Source: Bacteroidales bacterium | GTDB taxonomy: Bacteria; Bacteroidota; Bacteroidia; Bacteroidales; CG2-30-32-10 | Length of the DNA stretch: 64,000 nt | Reading direction: 5' to 3' | Assembly: GCA_035353855.1 (NCBI GenBank) | Contig: DAOQAK010000004.1 | Coordinates: 51,634-115,633 of the forward strand | In this document: piece after piece, positions 35,275 through 44,222 of the stretch | Layout of the letters: every line of letters begins with the position of its first letter | Numbering within the stretch: the first letter of the stretch is position 1 | Notes under the pieces: model-generated | Database searches by the model: none | Told to the model about the DNA's origin: nothing | The model's input: the letters and a program-made list of their open reading frames with translations, nothing else | Translations under genes and position numbers: made by a program

Positions 35275-36105
35275 ATGAAAATATTTTTACTCATAAATCT
35301 AATGATAGCGTTTGCACAATCTGCTCTTCCGCAAAAAATAGAGAGAAAAATTATTATTAAAAACAATAACTTTTATTATACCACAATTGATGAAGAATTT
35401 CAGATTGCCACTTTGCATATTGGGAAAACGACGGACTCATTAAATGCTGCAAAACATTATGCTTTGCCTGCTGGCAGAAATTATGATGAACCTGTAAATC
35501 CTTTTTCATGGGATGTTTGCGACAGTATGTTTTATGCAATTAATTTAATAAATCATTCGCAAAATGATAAAAGAAATTCGTTAAGATGTTTTAGCTTGAA
35601 CTCATTACATGAATGGGACAGTACGATTACAATCAGAGATATGTTGATGCAAAGTATTGAACAAAATAATTTCGCATCAAATGCGCCTTATTCATTCATC
35701 AAGAAAAATGTTTCAAATATTATGAATAACTTTTTCTATGATGGTATAGCAATAAATGATTCGTTGTATAGCATGGCCATTACGAATAATAGGGAATTGA
35801 CATTTTGGAATTTTAATGGACAAACATGGGAGCATGGAGAAATAAAAAAGTTTTTACTTACTGGACACTTCTCACTTTTTTCTTACAACAAAAAAACATA
35901 TATGCTCCTTAATAACGGCGAGCTTTACGAAGCTACATTAGATTCGTTTAATCTGGTAAAAAAACTACAAGGCACATTACTTAATGAAGGAACCATTATA
36001 ATTAACAGGGATGATAACACCATTAAATTTTTAAATAATAATAGCATTAATTATAAAATTCCTTTGAACAAACTCATACAAGAAAAAGCAGTACAAATTT
36101 TTTAA
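35275..36105 (+). CDS. Secreted protein of unknown function
   Basis: 276 residues with a signal peptide (KIFLLINLMIAFAQSALPQ). Not recognised. The body alternates short strands with Asn/Ser-rich turns (RELTFWNFNGQTWEHGEIKKF, MLLNNGELYEATLD), which suggests a beta-propeller-like or other all-beta fold. It lies 12 bases before a T9SS-sorted SprB-repeat protein, so a shared transcript with the two following secreted proteins is likely. Confidence 0.65.
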   Translation: MKIFLLINLMIAFAQSALPQKIERKIIIKNNNFYYTTIDEEFQIATLHIGKTTDSLNAAKHYALPAGRNYDEPVNPFSWDVCDSMFYAINLINHSQNDKRNSLRCFSLNSLHEWDSTITIRDMLMQSIEQNNFASNAPYSFIKKNVSNIMNNFFYDGIAINDSLYSMAITNNRELTFWNFNGQTWEHGEIKKFLLTGHFSLFSYNKKTYMLLNNGELYEATLDSFNLVKKLQGTLLNEGTIIINRDDNTIKFLNNNSINYKIPLNKLIQEKAVQIF

Positions 36106-36117
36106 AATAAAAATGTT

Positions 36118-36654
36118 ATGAAAAAAATTTCTATTATTCTCATTATATTATTTTCTGCAGCCATAGCAAAAGCTGATGATTTGACTGCTGTTGTTACAGG
36201 AACCACAACCGGTGGAAATACAGGGTCAATAAACTTGACTGTTAGCGGAGGGGTGTCTCCTTACACATATAAATGGAGCAATAATGCAACAACAGAAGAT
36301 ATTAGCGGATTAAGCCAGGGAACCTATACCGTTACCGTAACCGATAAATATTGCGGTACGGCTGTTTTATCTGTTTATGTTGATAACACTACTGAAATAA
36401 AAGAAAACAAAGTTTCTGCTTCATTACAAGTTTCTCCCAATCCTGCAAAAGGATTGGTAACTATAAATACTACAAACGCATTTACTCAAGCAACCTATAA
36501 ATTGATTGATATTACAGGTCGTACTGTTATGGAAGGTTCCAATTTTTCAGGAAATGATTTTACAATAGATATTTCTGCACAATCCGAAGGATTGTATCTA
36601 ATTGTAGTAAATCAGGGAGAAACTTTTTTACGTACAAAAATTATTAAAGAATAA
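36118..36654 (+). CDS. Small SprB-repeat protein with T9SS type A sorting domain
   Basis: 178 residues. Signal peptide (IILIILFSAAIAKA), then one SprB-type repeat (about 23-88: GGNTGSINLTVSGGVSPYTYKWSNN..., LSQGTYTVTVTD), then a type A sorting domain (VSPNPAKGLVTI..., SEGLYLIVV, a final RTKIIKE). Predicted to be exported by type IX secretion and carried to the cell surface. SprB repeats occur in gliding adhesins; one repeat alone suggests a small accessory surface protein. Confidence 0.85.
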   Translation: MKKISIILIILFSAAIAKADDLTAVVTGTTTGGNTGSINLTVSGGVSPYTYKWSNNATTEDISGLSQGTYTVTVTDKYCGTAVLSVYVDNTTEIKENKVSASLQVSPNPAKGLVTINTTNAFTQATYKLIDITGRTVMEGSNFSGNDFTIDISAQSEGLYLIVVNQGETFLRTKIIKE

Positions 36655-36699
36655 ACGCAGTATAAATTTTAGAAGAAATTTTTATTAAACCACTAAACT

Positions 36700-37905
36700 A
36701 TGAAAAAGATAATACTTGCTTTTTTTATATCATTCCAATTCTTTTATGCAAATTCTTTTTGTCAGAATTTTACTTATGCTAAAGTAATTCCAAAAACTGT
36801 TTCATTCAGCGGAAGTATTACCATCAAAAAAGATGAAGGAGGAAATTATTCTGCACCACAATGGTCATCTTCAAATTCAACGCAAAGTCCTGTTGCATAT
36901 GTAAGCGGTACTGCGCCTACTGTTTCAGCAACATTCACTACAACATGCTCCAATATTCCATCATCAGTGTATATCAGAGGAACATCATCCGATTCAACAT
37001 TATTCGCTCAGAAAAATGTAACCATAAGCGGGTCCACTTTTACATACCCATCTACAACAGGCAGTAAGGTTTTTCAACAAGGAGTTGTTCGCTTTTTTGA
37101 TCCTTATACAATTAATTGGGAGATTTCTTTCGATGCAGGAAACACATGGAGAACTATTGGTTCAACAAGCAACACACTATATGTAACAAAAAGTTCTCAA
37201 TCCAGTTCTTCTTATAACTACCACACCGTATTTCATCTGAGTTGTAAAAATGCAAATTATCAAACTTCTGATACGGCTATTATAAGCCATGTCTGGGAAG
37301 AATTTACTGACCAGGTTATTTTAAATTACAAAAGCGATAGCTTATACTACTACAAAGACTGGAGTTCACCAAATGTTACACTCTCAAGTCTGCTGATGTA
37401 TAAGGATGCCGAATGTTATACGTTTGCATATTTATTTATTGCTATGATAAAAGTCCAGGGAATTGCAAGCACTAATAATTCCGTTAACATTGAAGCCGAT
37501 GCTTTATATTACTGTGGTTATACATTGAATGGTTTTCTTGTGAAGAACTGGAGTTTTGGTACTTCACAAACATCAGGCTGTTCAGATTTTCCTTATAAAA
37601 ACACATTTAATTCTCTTTATAATTCCACTTATAACGGGTATGCTTTTATAAAGTCCGAGGGAACCGATGTACAGGGAGTTGCCGGGCAATGTAATAAAAA
37701 TCCACCTTCAAGTTTCAACAACCATCAGGTTGCTAAAATAAACGGAGTGTATTACGACCCTGCATATGGCGTAAAATATGGCACTTCGTTAAGTAATATA
37801 AAAAACATTGCATTAAGCGGTTGGAGAATTTCATCCTCTGGTCTGTGGTATATGACGAATGATGTTAGCAAAGGCGATTTAGTTGAAACAATCACTACAT
37901 ATTAA
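36700..37905 (+). CDS. Secreted transglutaminase-like protein
   Basis: 401 residues with a signal peptide (IILAFFISFQFFYANSFC). The C-terminal half has the papain-like transglutaminase triad pattern: C239 in KDAECYTFAYLFIAMIKVQGI, H342 in NNHQVAKINGVYY and D353 in YYDPAYG. The N-terminal ~200 residues are Ser/Thr-rich beta-type repeats, possibly Ig-like. It may cleave or crosslink peptides outside the cell, but many transglutaminase-like proteins act otherwise. It follows the SprB-repeat protein by 45 bases; no T9SS tail is visible in this one. Confidence 0.6.
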   Translation: MKKIILAFFISFQFFYANSFCQNFTYAKVIPKTVSFSGSITIKKDEGGNYSAPQWSSSNSTQSPVAYVSGTAPTVSATFTTTCSNIPSSVYIRGTSSDSTLFAQKNVTISGSTFTYPSTTGSKVFQQGVVRFFDPYTINWEISFDAGNTWRTIGSTSNTLYVTKSSQSSSSYNYHTVFHLSCKNANYQTSDTAIISHVWEEFTDQVILNYKSDSLYYYKDWSSPNVTLSSLLMYKDAECYTFAYLFIAMIKVQGIASTNNSVNIEADALYYCGYTLNGFLVKNWSFGTSQTSGCSDFPYKNTFNSLYNSTYNGYAFIKSEGTDVQGVAGQCNKNPPSSFNNHQVAKINGVYYDPAYGVKYGTSLSNIKNIALSGWRISSSGLWYMTNDVSKGDLVETITTY

Positions 37906-38053
37906 TTTTTTATTTTAATTATCAGAGTATAAAATCAAATTTTATTTTCGATTTGTTAAAAATATAAATTTGAATTTTTAAAAATTAAAAATTCAAATTT
38001 TCACAATAATTTATTATTTTCGCAACCCTTAAATATCAACTCAAACGCATAAA

Positions 38054-39550
38054 ATGAAAGCAAATTTAAACCCAAATCAATTAGTTAGTTTTCTTGATAA
38101 AACTCCTAACGACTTTACAAAAAATGATATAATCCGTTTCATTGAAAGCAATGAAATAAAAATGGTGAACTTCAGATATATGGGTGAAGACGGGCGACTT
38201 AAAACACTTAATTTTAATATCAACAGCAAAAAACATTTGGATAGTTTATTATCTTCCGGTGAACGTGTTGATGGCTCCAGCCTTTTCTCATATATTGAAG
38301 CAGGATCCAGTGATTTATATGTAATACCGCGTTTTAAAACTGCATTTTTAAATCCTTTCACAGAAATACCCTCACTGGATATTCTATGTTCTTATTTTAA
38401 CAAAGAAGGAAAACCCTTATCCAGTTCCCCTGAATATATTCTTAAAAAAGCTCACCAGACATTGACCGAAAAAACAGGGTTTACTTATGAAACCATGGGG
38501 GAATTGGAATATTATGTTATCAGTAAAAATGAAGAATTATATCCTGTAAGCGACCAGCGGGGATACCATGAATCAGCGCCATTTGCAAAATGGGGAACTC
38601 TAAGAACAGAAGCGATGCAAGCCATTGCTAAAGCCGGAGGACTTATTAAATATGGTCATTCAGAAGTTGGAAATTTTACGCTCGATAATATTTCTTACGA
38701 ACAAAACGAGATTGAATTTTTGCCAACCAATGTTGAAGATGCTGCCGACCAGTTGGTAATTGCCAAATGGATTATCCGCATGGTGGCATACAAACATGGA
38801 GTTACTATAAGCTTTGCTCCGAAAATTACCGAAGGAAAAGCAGGAAGCGGAATGCATATACATACACGCCTCATGAAAAACGGTAAAAATGTAATGGTTG
38901 AAAACGGACAAATATCGGATACTGCTAAAAAAGCGATTGCAGGTTATTTACAGTTGTCTTCTTCACTTACTGCTTTTGGAAACACTATTCCTACTTCATA
39001 TTTCCGTCTTGTGCCACACCAGGAAGCACCCACAAATATTTGCTGGGGCGACCGCAACCGTTCTGTATTGGTAAGGGTTCCACTTGGCTGGACAGGGAGC
39101 TCAAATATGATGAAAATTGCAAACCCATTAGAAACCGGCGAACAGAATGATTATTCAGATAAGCAAACGGTTGAATTCCGCTGTCCCGATGGCTCAGCAG
39201 ACATATATCTTTTAATGGCAGGACTAACCGTTGCAGCACGTCACGGAATTGAGACTGAAAATGCGTTGGAAATTGCAAAGAAATCATATGTTGATGTAAA
39301 TATTTTTAAAGATGAACACAAGGAAGTATGTGAAAATCTGGAACAACTTCCTGTTTCATGTTGGGAATCGTCTGAATCGCTGGCGAAACATGCTGATATA
39401 TATAAAAAATACAATGTTTTTTCTGAAAGAATTATCGAAGGAATGATAACCAAACTTAAAGGTTATAATGATAAAGAACTTCGAAAATCAATAAGCAACA
39501 ATCCTAAAGAAATCCTTAAGCTTGTTAATCAATACCTGAATTTTGCTTAA
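38054..39550 (+). CDS. glnA: Type I glutamine synthetase-family enzyme
   Basis: 498 residues. Beta-grasp N-terminal domain (RYMGEDGRLK..., ERVDGSSLFSYIE), then the catalytic domain: E150/E152 (GELEYYV), HSEVG (E204), NEIEF, GSGMHIH (264-270), RNRSVLVRVP (334-343) and VEFRCPDGSADIYL. It joins ammonia to glutamate using ATP. The usual adenylylation-site tyrosine motif of long GlnA enzymes is not evident. The HSEVG...EQNEIEF stretch is longer than in canonical GlnA, so a divergent subgroup is possible. A decayed copy of its 5' end lies at about 34.93 kb. Confidence 0.87.
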   Translation: MKANLNPNQLVSFLDKTPNDFTKNDIIRFIESNEIKMVNFRYMGEDGRLKTLNFNINSKKHLDSLLSSGERVDGSSLFSYIEAGSSDLYVIPRFKTAFLNPFTEIPSLDILCSYFNKEGKPLSSSPEYILKKAHQTLTEKTGFTYETMGELEYYVISKNEELYPVSDQRGYHESAPFAKWGTLRTEAMQAIAKAGGLIKYGHSEVGNFTLDNISYEQNEIEFLPTNVEDAADQLVIAKWIIRMVAYKHGVTISFAPKITEGKAGSGMHIHTRLMKNGKNVMVENGQISDTAKKAIAGYLQLSSSLTAFGNTIPTSYFRLVPHQEAPTNICWGDRNRSVLVRVPLGWTGSSNMMKIANPLETGEQNDYSDKQTVEFRCPDGSADIYLLMAGLTVAARHGIETENALEIAKKSYVDVNIFKDEHKEVCENLEQLPVSCWESSESLAKHADIYKKYNVFSERIIEGMITKLKGYNDKELRKSISNNPKEILKLVNQYLNFA

Positions 39551-39558
39551 TGTAAAAG

Positions 39559-40257
39559 TTATTGATTGATTTCAAGAAATTTTTCTATATCCGGAGTTTT
39601 CCCAAAAATAAGAAGTGTATCAGTTTGATACAATATAGTTTTTTGCGGTGTTAATGGAATAACATGTTGTTCATTAACTAAAACTCCATCCTGTTCAGTT
39701 TCAAACTCACGTTTTATAGCAACAATATTTAATTTATATTTGGTCATAAAGTCAACATCACTAAAGTTACGGTTGGCAATACGACGGGGAGTTTTTATTT
39801 CAACAATTTCATATTGATCGGGAAATTTCAAAACACTTAAAAGACTTGGATTTAATAGTCGTTCAGCAACCAGTATCCCTACTTCATCTTCAGGCGAAAG
39901 CACTTCTTTTATTCCAATCTTTTCAAGAATTATTCTTTGTTGTTTGCCTCGTGCACGGGCAATAATTCTTTTTACTTTAAGCTCCAGAAGCACCACGCAG
40001 CAAAGCAACAACGATTCAAAATCTTCACCAATGGCAACCACAACGGCATCCATATCCTGAATATTCTGTGCTTTCAATGCTTTTTTATCTGATGCGTCAA
40101 GTGTTACCGCATGCGATACATCTTCTGCAACTGCCTGAACATTTTCTTCGTGACTATCAATTGCAAGCACATCACCTCCACTATTTGCAAGGGTAAGAGC
40201 AATTGCTTTCCCAAACTGACCCAAGCCAATTACGGCAAATTTATTTTGATGCATCAT
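39559..40257 (-). CDS. KtrA/TrkA-type RCK potassium-channel regulatory protein
   Basis: 232 residues. N-terminal Rossmann RCK domain with G11-L-G-Q-F-G16 and DAVVVAIGEDFESLLL, then a TrkA-C domain (about 135-230: LKFPDQYEIVEIKTPRRIANRNF..., DTLLIFGKTPDIEKF). Such proteins form octameric rings that bind ATP/ADP or c-di-AMP and gate a KtrB/TrkH pore. No pore gene is in this window. Start could be either of two adjacent ATG codons. Confidence 0.9.
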   Translation of the reverse strand: MMHQNKFAVIGLGQFGKAIALTLANSGGDVLAIDSHEENVQAVAEDVSHAVTLDASDKKALKAQNIQDMDAVVVAIGEDFESLLLCCVVLLELKVKRIIARARGKQQRIILEKIGIKEVLSPEDEVGILVAERLLNPSLLSVLKFPDQYEIVEIKTPRRIANRNFSDVDFMTKYKLNIVAIKREFETEQDGVLVNEQHVIPLTPQKTILYQTDTLLIFGKTPDIEKFLEINQ

Positions 40258-40317
40258 ATACTAAATTTTTGTGCTAAAATAAATGTTTTAAAAATATTAA
40301 ATAAGAATTTAATAAAA

Positions 40318-40986
40318 TCATTTTCCCATTTTTTCATCAGCTTTTTTCTTTCGGATTAATCTTCTTTCCTTTATTAAAGCACTAATAAAAGGTATGGTGG
40401 TTATTACAATAAGAAATATTACAACATAAGGTAAATATGTTTTCATACCGGGAATATAAATTCCGAGGAAATATCCTGAAAGAATCATAATATTCGACCA
40501 TAGAGCAGCACCGGTAATATTATATTTTATGAATTTACCATAATTCAATTGTACTGCACCTGCAACAATCGGGGCAAAAGTTCGGATAATAGGTAAAAAC
40601 TCTCCTAATATTATTGCTATACCGCCATGCCTGTCGTAAAAATCTTTAGCCGCACGTAAATGTTTAGGCTTAAAGAAAAAAGATTTTTCTCTTTTGAATA
40701 TTGCTTTTCCTGCTTTTTTACCAAAAGCATATCCTGTAGTATTTCCTGAAATAACAGCTATACAAACCCCTGAAATAACAAAATAAATAGGAATATTAAT
40801 GATTCCTGTAGCTGTTAATAGTCCTGTAGTAAATAACAATGAATCACCCGGGAGGAAAAACCCAATAAACAAGCCTGTTTCAGCAAACACTACAAATAAA
40901 AGAAACCAAAAACCCCCATATGTAATAATGCTTTCAGGGTTCATTAATTCTTTTAAAAAATTCCAAATATCATTTAGGACTATCAT
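40318..40986 (-). CDS. DedA-family membrane protein
   Basis: 222 residues, about five membrane-embedded segments. FIGFFLPGDSLLFTTGLL, FDRHGG-like (YDRHGGIAIILGEFLPIIRTFAPIVAGA) with the conserved Arg, and a lysine-rich C-terminus are DedA/VTT-family hallmarks. Family members act as lipid scramblases or flippases for undecaprenyl phosphate or phospholipids. Monocistronic by spacing. Confidence 0.92.
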   Translation of the reverse strand: MIVLNDIWNFLKELMNPESIITYGGFWFLLFVVFAETGLFIGFFLPGDSLLFTTGLLTATGIINIPIYFVISGVCIAVISGNTTGYAFGKKAGKAIFKREKSFFFKPKHLRAAKDFYDRHGGIAIILGEFLPIIRTFAPIVAGAVQLNYGKFIKYNITGAALWSNIMILSGYFLGIYIPGMKTYLPYVVIFLIVITTIPFISALIKERRLIRKKKADEKMGK

Positions 40987-41194
40987 ATATTTTACAAATG
41001 TGCAAAAATTATTTATAAAAACATACTTTAATTACATTTTATAAATTATTTATTATAAATTACTTACAAAATCAATATGTCAATATGGCTTATAAGTAAA
41101 ATACAAATACGCCATTATGGCTTATTTATATATAAAATTTCGATTGGTATAAAAATTGAAAAAATCCTTAGAAAAAAAATTAAACTTAATTAAT

Positions 41195-41200
41195 GGAGGA
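41195..41200 (+). promoter_or_regulatory. Shine-Dalgarno deciding the hsp20 start
   Basis: GGAGGA seven bases before ATG 41208. Clear Shine-Dalgarno sites are otherwise rare in this window. It lies inside the apparent longer frame beginning at 41193, so the true start is 41208. Confidence 0.75.
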
Positions 41201-41207
41201 CAAATAT

Positions 41208-41624
41208 ATGAACTTAGTAAAATGGAATCATCAGCCAGTTGTATTCGATCTTTTTGACGAAATGGAACGTAATTTTTTCTCTCCTTTTAAAGAAGGTGGA
41301 CTTGTTCCGGCAACAAATATTAAGGAAAATGAAAAATCATTTGAAATTGAGCTTGCAATTCCCGGAATGAAAAAAGAAGATTTTAAAATGAATCTTGAAA
41401 ACAATGTTCTTTCTGTATCTTCTGAAAAGTCATCAGAAAAAAAGGAAGAAAAAGAAAATTACACAAGAAAAGAATTTCAGTATGGCTCATTCTGCCGTTC
41501 ATTCACTCTGCCTAAATCTATTGAAACCGATAATATAAAAGCAGTGTATGAAAACGGGATATTAAAAATTGAACTTCCTAAAAAAGAAGAAGCAAAAGTG
41601 TCGAAAGAAATTCAGATAGCATAA
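41208..41624 (+). CDS. Hsp20/alpha-crystallin small heat-shock protein
   Basis: 138 residues from the preferred start at 41208 (MNLVKWNHQP); an upstream in-frame ATG at 41193 overlaps the ribosome-binding site and is rejected. The alpha-crystallin domain spans about residues 35-130 with IPGMKKEDFKMNLENNVLSVS, FCRSFTLPKSI and the closing AVYENGILKIELPKKE. It is an ATP-independent holdase for unfolding proteins. Two direct repeats ATGGCTTAT upstream (41085 and 41117) may be regulatory. A hairpin terminator follows. Confidence 0.95.
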   Translation: MNLVKWNHQPVVFDLFDEMERNFFSPFKEGGLVPATNIKENEKSFEIELAIPGMKKEDFKMNLENNVLSVSSEKSSEKKEEKENYTRKEFQYGSFCRSFTLPKSIETDNIKAVYENGILKIELPKKEEAKVSKEIQIA

Positions 41625-41645
41625 TACATGCTGATTAAACTGGCG

Positions 41646-41677
41646 AAAAGGTTGTTCTTATAAGAGCAGCCTTTTTA
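41646..41677 (+). terminator. Terminator after hsp20
   Basis: AAAAGGTTGTTC (41646-41657) pairs with GAGCAGCCTTTT (41664-41675) through two G-U pairs, followed by T-rich DNA. Confidence 0.75.
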
Positions 41678-41763
41678 TTTTCTGAACAATATATTGTGAG
41701 TATTTTAATTTTATAAAAAAAGAAACAGAAGTATTTGAATGTATTTTTATATATCTGTTTTTT

Positions 41764-42312
41764 ATGAAAAAATTTAAACAAATATTTTTTTCTCTACTGG
41801 CTGCATTAATAGTTTTTATTTCTGCATGCGGTACACATAAAACCGTAACTAAAACGGATTACCACAATGTTAGTTCTTCTGATTCAATAAAGCCTTATTC
41901 AAAAATATTCGGAACAAATTTTACAGGTACAGAGGATAAAAAATTACTTGACGAACTTTCCACATGGATAGGTACACCCTACGTATTCGGAGGTAAATCA
42001 AAACAAGGAACTGACTGTTCGGGTATGGTGCAGAGTGTTTATAAAACAGTATACAATATTAGTCTTTACCGCACTGCTGCTGATATTATAAAAAACTGTG
42101 AAAAGATTAATAAAAAAAATCTTCAAAGTGGCGATCTTGTTTTCTTTAAAATAAAAAGTAATAAAATTACACACATAGGGATTTACCTTGCCGATAATAA
42201 ATTTATTCATGCTTCATCATCAAAAGGAGTTACCGTAAATGATCTCACCGAAAATTATTATTCAAAATATTTTTATTCGGGAGGAAGAGTAAAAAACACA
42301 AAGCAGAATTAG
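41764..42312 (+). CDS. NlpC/P60-family lipoprotein (peptidoglycan hydrolase)
   Basis: 182 residues. Lipobox ending at C22 (FISAC). The NlpC/P60 domain covers about 60-175 with catalytic C85 in TDCSGMVQ, H137 in THIGIYL and H149 in FIHASS. Members cleave the D-Glu to diamino-acid bond in peptidoglycan stems. Membrane-anchored position suits cell-wall turnover. Convergent with and overlapping the PLD-family gene by four bases. Confidence 0.93.
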   Translation: MKKFKQIFFSLLAALIVFISACGTHKTVTKTDYHNVSSSDSIKPYSKIFGTNFTGTEDKKLLDELSTWIGTPYVFGGKSKQGTDCSGMVQSVYKTVYNISLYRTAADIIKNCEKINKKNLQSGDLVFFKIKSNKITHIGIYLADNKFIHASSSKGVTVNDLTENYYSKYFYSGGRVKNTKQN

Positions 42313-43385
42313 AATAAATGCCTGAAAGGAATCAGAAGATGTTCAAATATTTTCTGAATTATTGGTCTTTCCGCCCATTTTTTAAATTCAAACGGACTGC
42401 ATTCCGAAATGGTTTCATTAATATGTGTTTCCAACAGATTCATAATTTTCTTGTCCTTGCCTAATAAATTAATTTCATGCATAAACCGGAAACTCCGATA
42501 ATCGAAATTTGAAGAACCAACAATAAAATAAGTTTTATCGATTATAAAAACTTTAGCGTGTAAATTTCGTGGAGTATAAAATAAAATCTCAACATCATTT
42601 TGATACATCTCGCCAAGATAACGATTTCGCAACATGTCTACAACATTAACATCTGAATGAAGAGGCATAATTATTTTAACTTTAACACCACGATGCGATG
42701 CTTCCATTAAGGCTTTACGCATAAAGCTTCCCGGAAGGAAGTATGGGGTTTCAATAATAATTTCCTTCTTTGCAGATTTAATTAATTCAAGATATTTTTT
42801 ACGTGTTGATTGGAAAACAGTACTTGGTATATCGCGGATTATTTCAAAGCCATCATAAAATAACGATTTTGATGCGCTTAATTTATCATAAATGTATTTG
42901 TTATAAATTTTATAACTGGCATTAAAAGCTTCTTTAAAAGGCAAAGCCATATTTCCGACAATCCGCAATGACGACTCGCGCCAGTTCAATGCATAGGCAG
43001 CAATATTAGCTGAACTGATATATGTAATACTATCGTCGATTATTATTAATTTGCGGTGATTCCGGCGGTGATTTTTCGTAAAAAAATCGATACCTAATCT
43101 TATTTTTTTAAAAATCCTTACCTCTCCTCCATATTTTATCATTTCCGAAAAAAAGTTTTCAGAAACATAAGCGCCCCAGGAATCAATAAGAATCTGGATT
43201 TTTACACCCAGCTTGGCCTTTTTTGTAAGGATATCGCGAAACTTAATTCCTATCTGATCATTACCATATTTATACGTTTCAATAACAATAGAATTTTCAG
43301 CATGCTCAATATCTTCAAGCATGGAGTTATACATCTTTAGCGGATCATCAAAGAAATGATATGTATGATTTTTTGTAAGGGGCAT
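42309..43385 (-). CDS. Phospholipase D-family enzyme (cardiolipin synthase-like)
   Basis: 358 residues with two HKD motifs: H110-x-K112-x4-D117 and H276-x-K278-x4-D283, each followed by a Ser/Gly-Ser-Asn pattern (SSANIA; GSSNFDYRS). This is the cardiolipin synthase arrangement (ClsB-like), but there is no N-terminal membrane anchor as in ClsA. Expected to transfer phosphatidyl groups between phospholipids; hydrolase activity is possible. Confidence 0.88.
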   Translation of the reverse strand: MPLTKNHTYHFFDDPLKMYNSMLEDIEHAENSIVIETYKYGNDQIGIKFRDILTKKAKLGVKIQILIDSWGAYVSENFFSEMIKYGGEVRIFKKIRLGIDFFTKNHRRNHRKLIIIDDSITYISSANIAAYALNWRESSLRIVGNMALPFKEAFNASYKIYNKYIYDKLSASKSLFYDGFEIIRDIPSTVFQSTRKKYLELIKSAKKEIIIETPYFLPGSFMRKALMEASHRGVKVKIIMPLHSDVNVVDMLRNRYLGEMYQNDVEILFYTPRNLHAKVFIIDKTYFIVGSSNFDYRSFRFMHEINLLGKDKKIMNLLETHINETISECSPFEFKKWAERPIIQKIFEHLLIPFRHLF

Positions 43386-43452
43386 AATGTAATTCCCTGT
43401 CCAAATATAGTTTAATTATACGATTATTTTTTTATTTTGATACAAGTTTCAA

Positions 43453-43460
43453 TACATTTG
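43453..43460 (+). promoter_or_regulatory. -7 box for the SIMPL-domain gene
   Basis: TACATTTG, a perfect TAnnTTTG, 24 bases before the ATG at 43485. Confidence 0.45.
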
Positions 43461-43484
43461 TGCTATTATTTAATTTAATTTTTT

Positions 43485-44213
43485 ATGAGAAACCATTTAA
43501 ATACGATTATCATTGCAATAACAATTATTATAACTGCAGCAATTCTTGGTGGCGCATGGAAGAGTTCTCATACCCGTAATGAATCCATAAATGTAAACGG
43601 ACTTTCTACCCAGGATTTCATATCCGATTTAATAGTGTGGGAAGGATATTATACTTCTGAATCCACATCAACCAAAGAAGCCTATGTTCAACTGAAAAAA
43701 GATGCAGAAGTAATAAAAAAATATTTACTCGATAAAGGTTTAAAAGAAAAAGAAATTATTTTTTCATCAGTGAATATTAATACAAATTATGAATATGTTT
43801 CTGATAAAGATGGCAATTCTTCAAGGAAATTCAAGGGTTATACACTTACCCAGAATGTTACTATTGAATCGAAAGAGGTTGACAAAGTTGAAACCATTTC
43901 ACGTGAAGTAAGCGAATTAATTGACTTGGGAGTAAATTTCATCTCCTACCCTCCTCAATATTTTTACACAAAGCTATCGGAATTAAAAATCAGTATGCTT
44001 TCAAAAGCTACTGAAGATGCACGTAACAGGGCTGATGTAATTGCAACAAATTCAAAAGCAAGTTTGGGTTCATTAATAAAAGCCAACATGGGAATTTTTC
44101 AGATAACCGCACAAAATGGTAATGAAGATTATACTTATGGTGGTGTGTTCAACACCAGCTCAAAAAACAAAACAGCATCGGTTACCGTAAGATTGGAATT
44201 TGGAATAAAATAA
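43485..44213 (+). CDS. SIMPL-domain (DUF541) exported protein
   Basis: 242 residues with one N-terminal hydrophobic segment (TIIIAITIIITAAILGGAW) acting as signal or anchor. The SIMPL/DUF541 pattern follows: SINVNG near the start, EAYVQLKKDAEVIKKYLLDKGL, FKGYTLTQNVTIESKEVDKVE, and SMLSKATEDARNRADVIA. Family members are periplasmic and poorly understood. Nine bases precede yicC, so it may head that operon. Confidence 0.85.
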   Translation: MRNHLNTIIIAITIIITAAILGGAWKSSHTRNESINVNGLSTQDFISDLIVWEGYYTSESTSTKEAYVQLKKDAEVIKKYLLDKGLKEKEIIFSSVNINTNYEYVSDKDGNSSRKFKGYTLTQNVTIESKEVDKVETISREVSELIDLGVNFISYPPQYFYTKLSELKISMLSKATEDARNRADVIATNSKASLGSLIKANMGIFQITAQNGNEDYTYGGVFNTSSKNKTASVTVRLEFGIK

Positions 44214-44222
44214 ACAAAAACT

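Noticed and set aside
35136..35366. Minus-strand hydrophobic frame near the glnA relic
   Set aside because: Overlaps the signal-peptide start of the plus-strand secreted protein and has no start context or similarity.
41144..41160. Sigma-54-like sequence TTGGTATAAAAATTGAA upstream of hsp20
   Set aside because: The -24 GG and spacing fit, but the nearly invariant -12 GC is GA; likely chance in AT-rich DNA.
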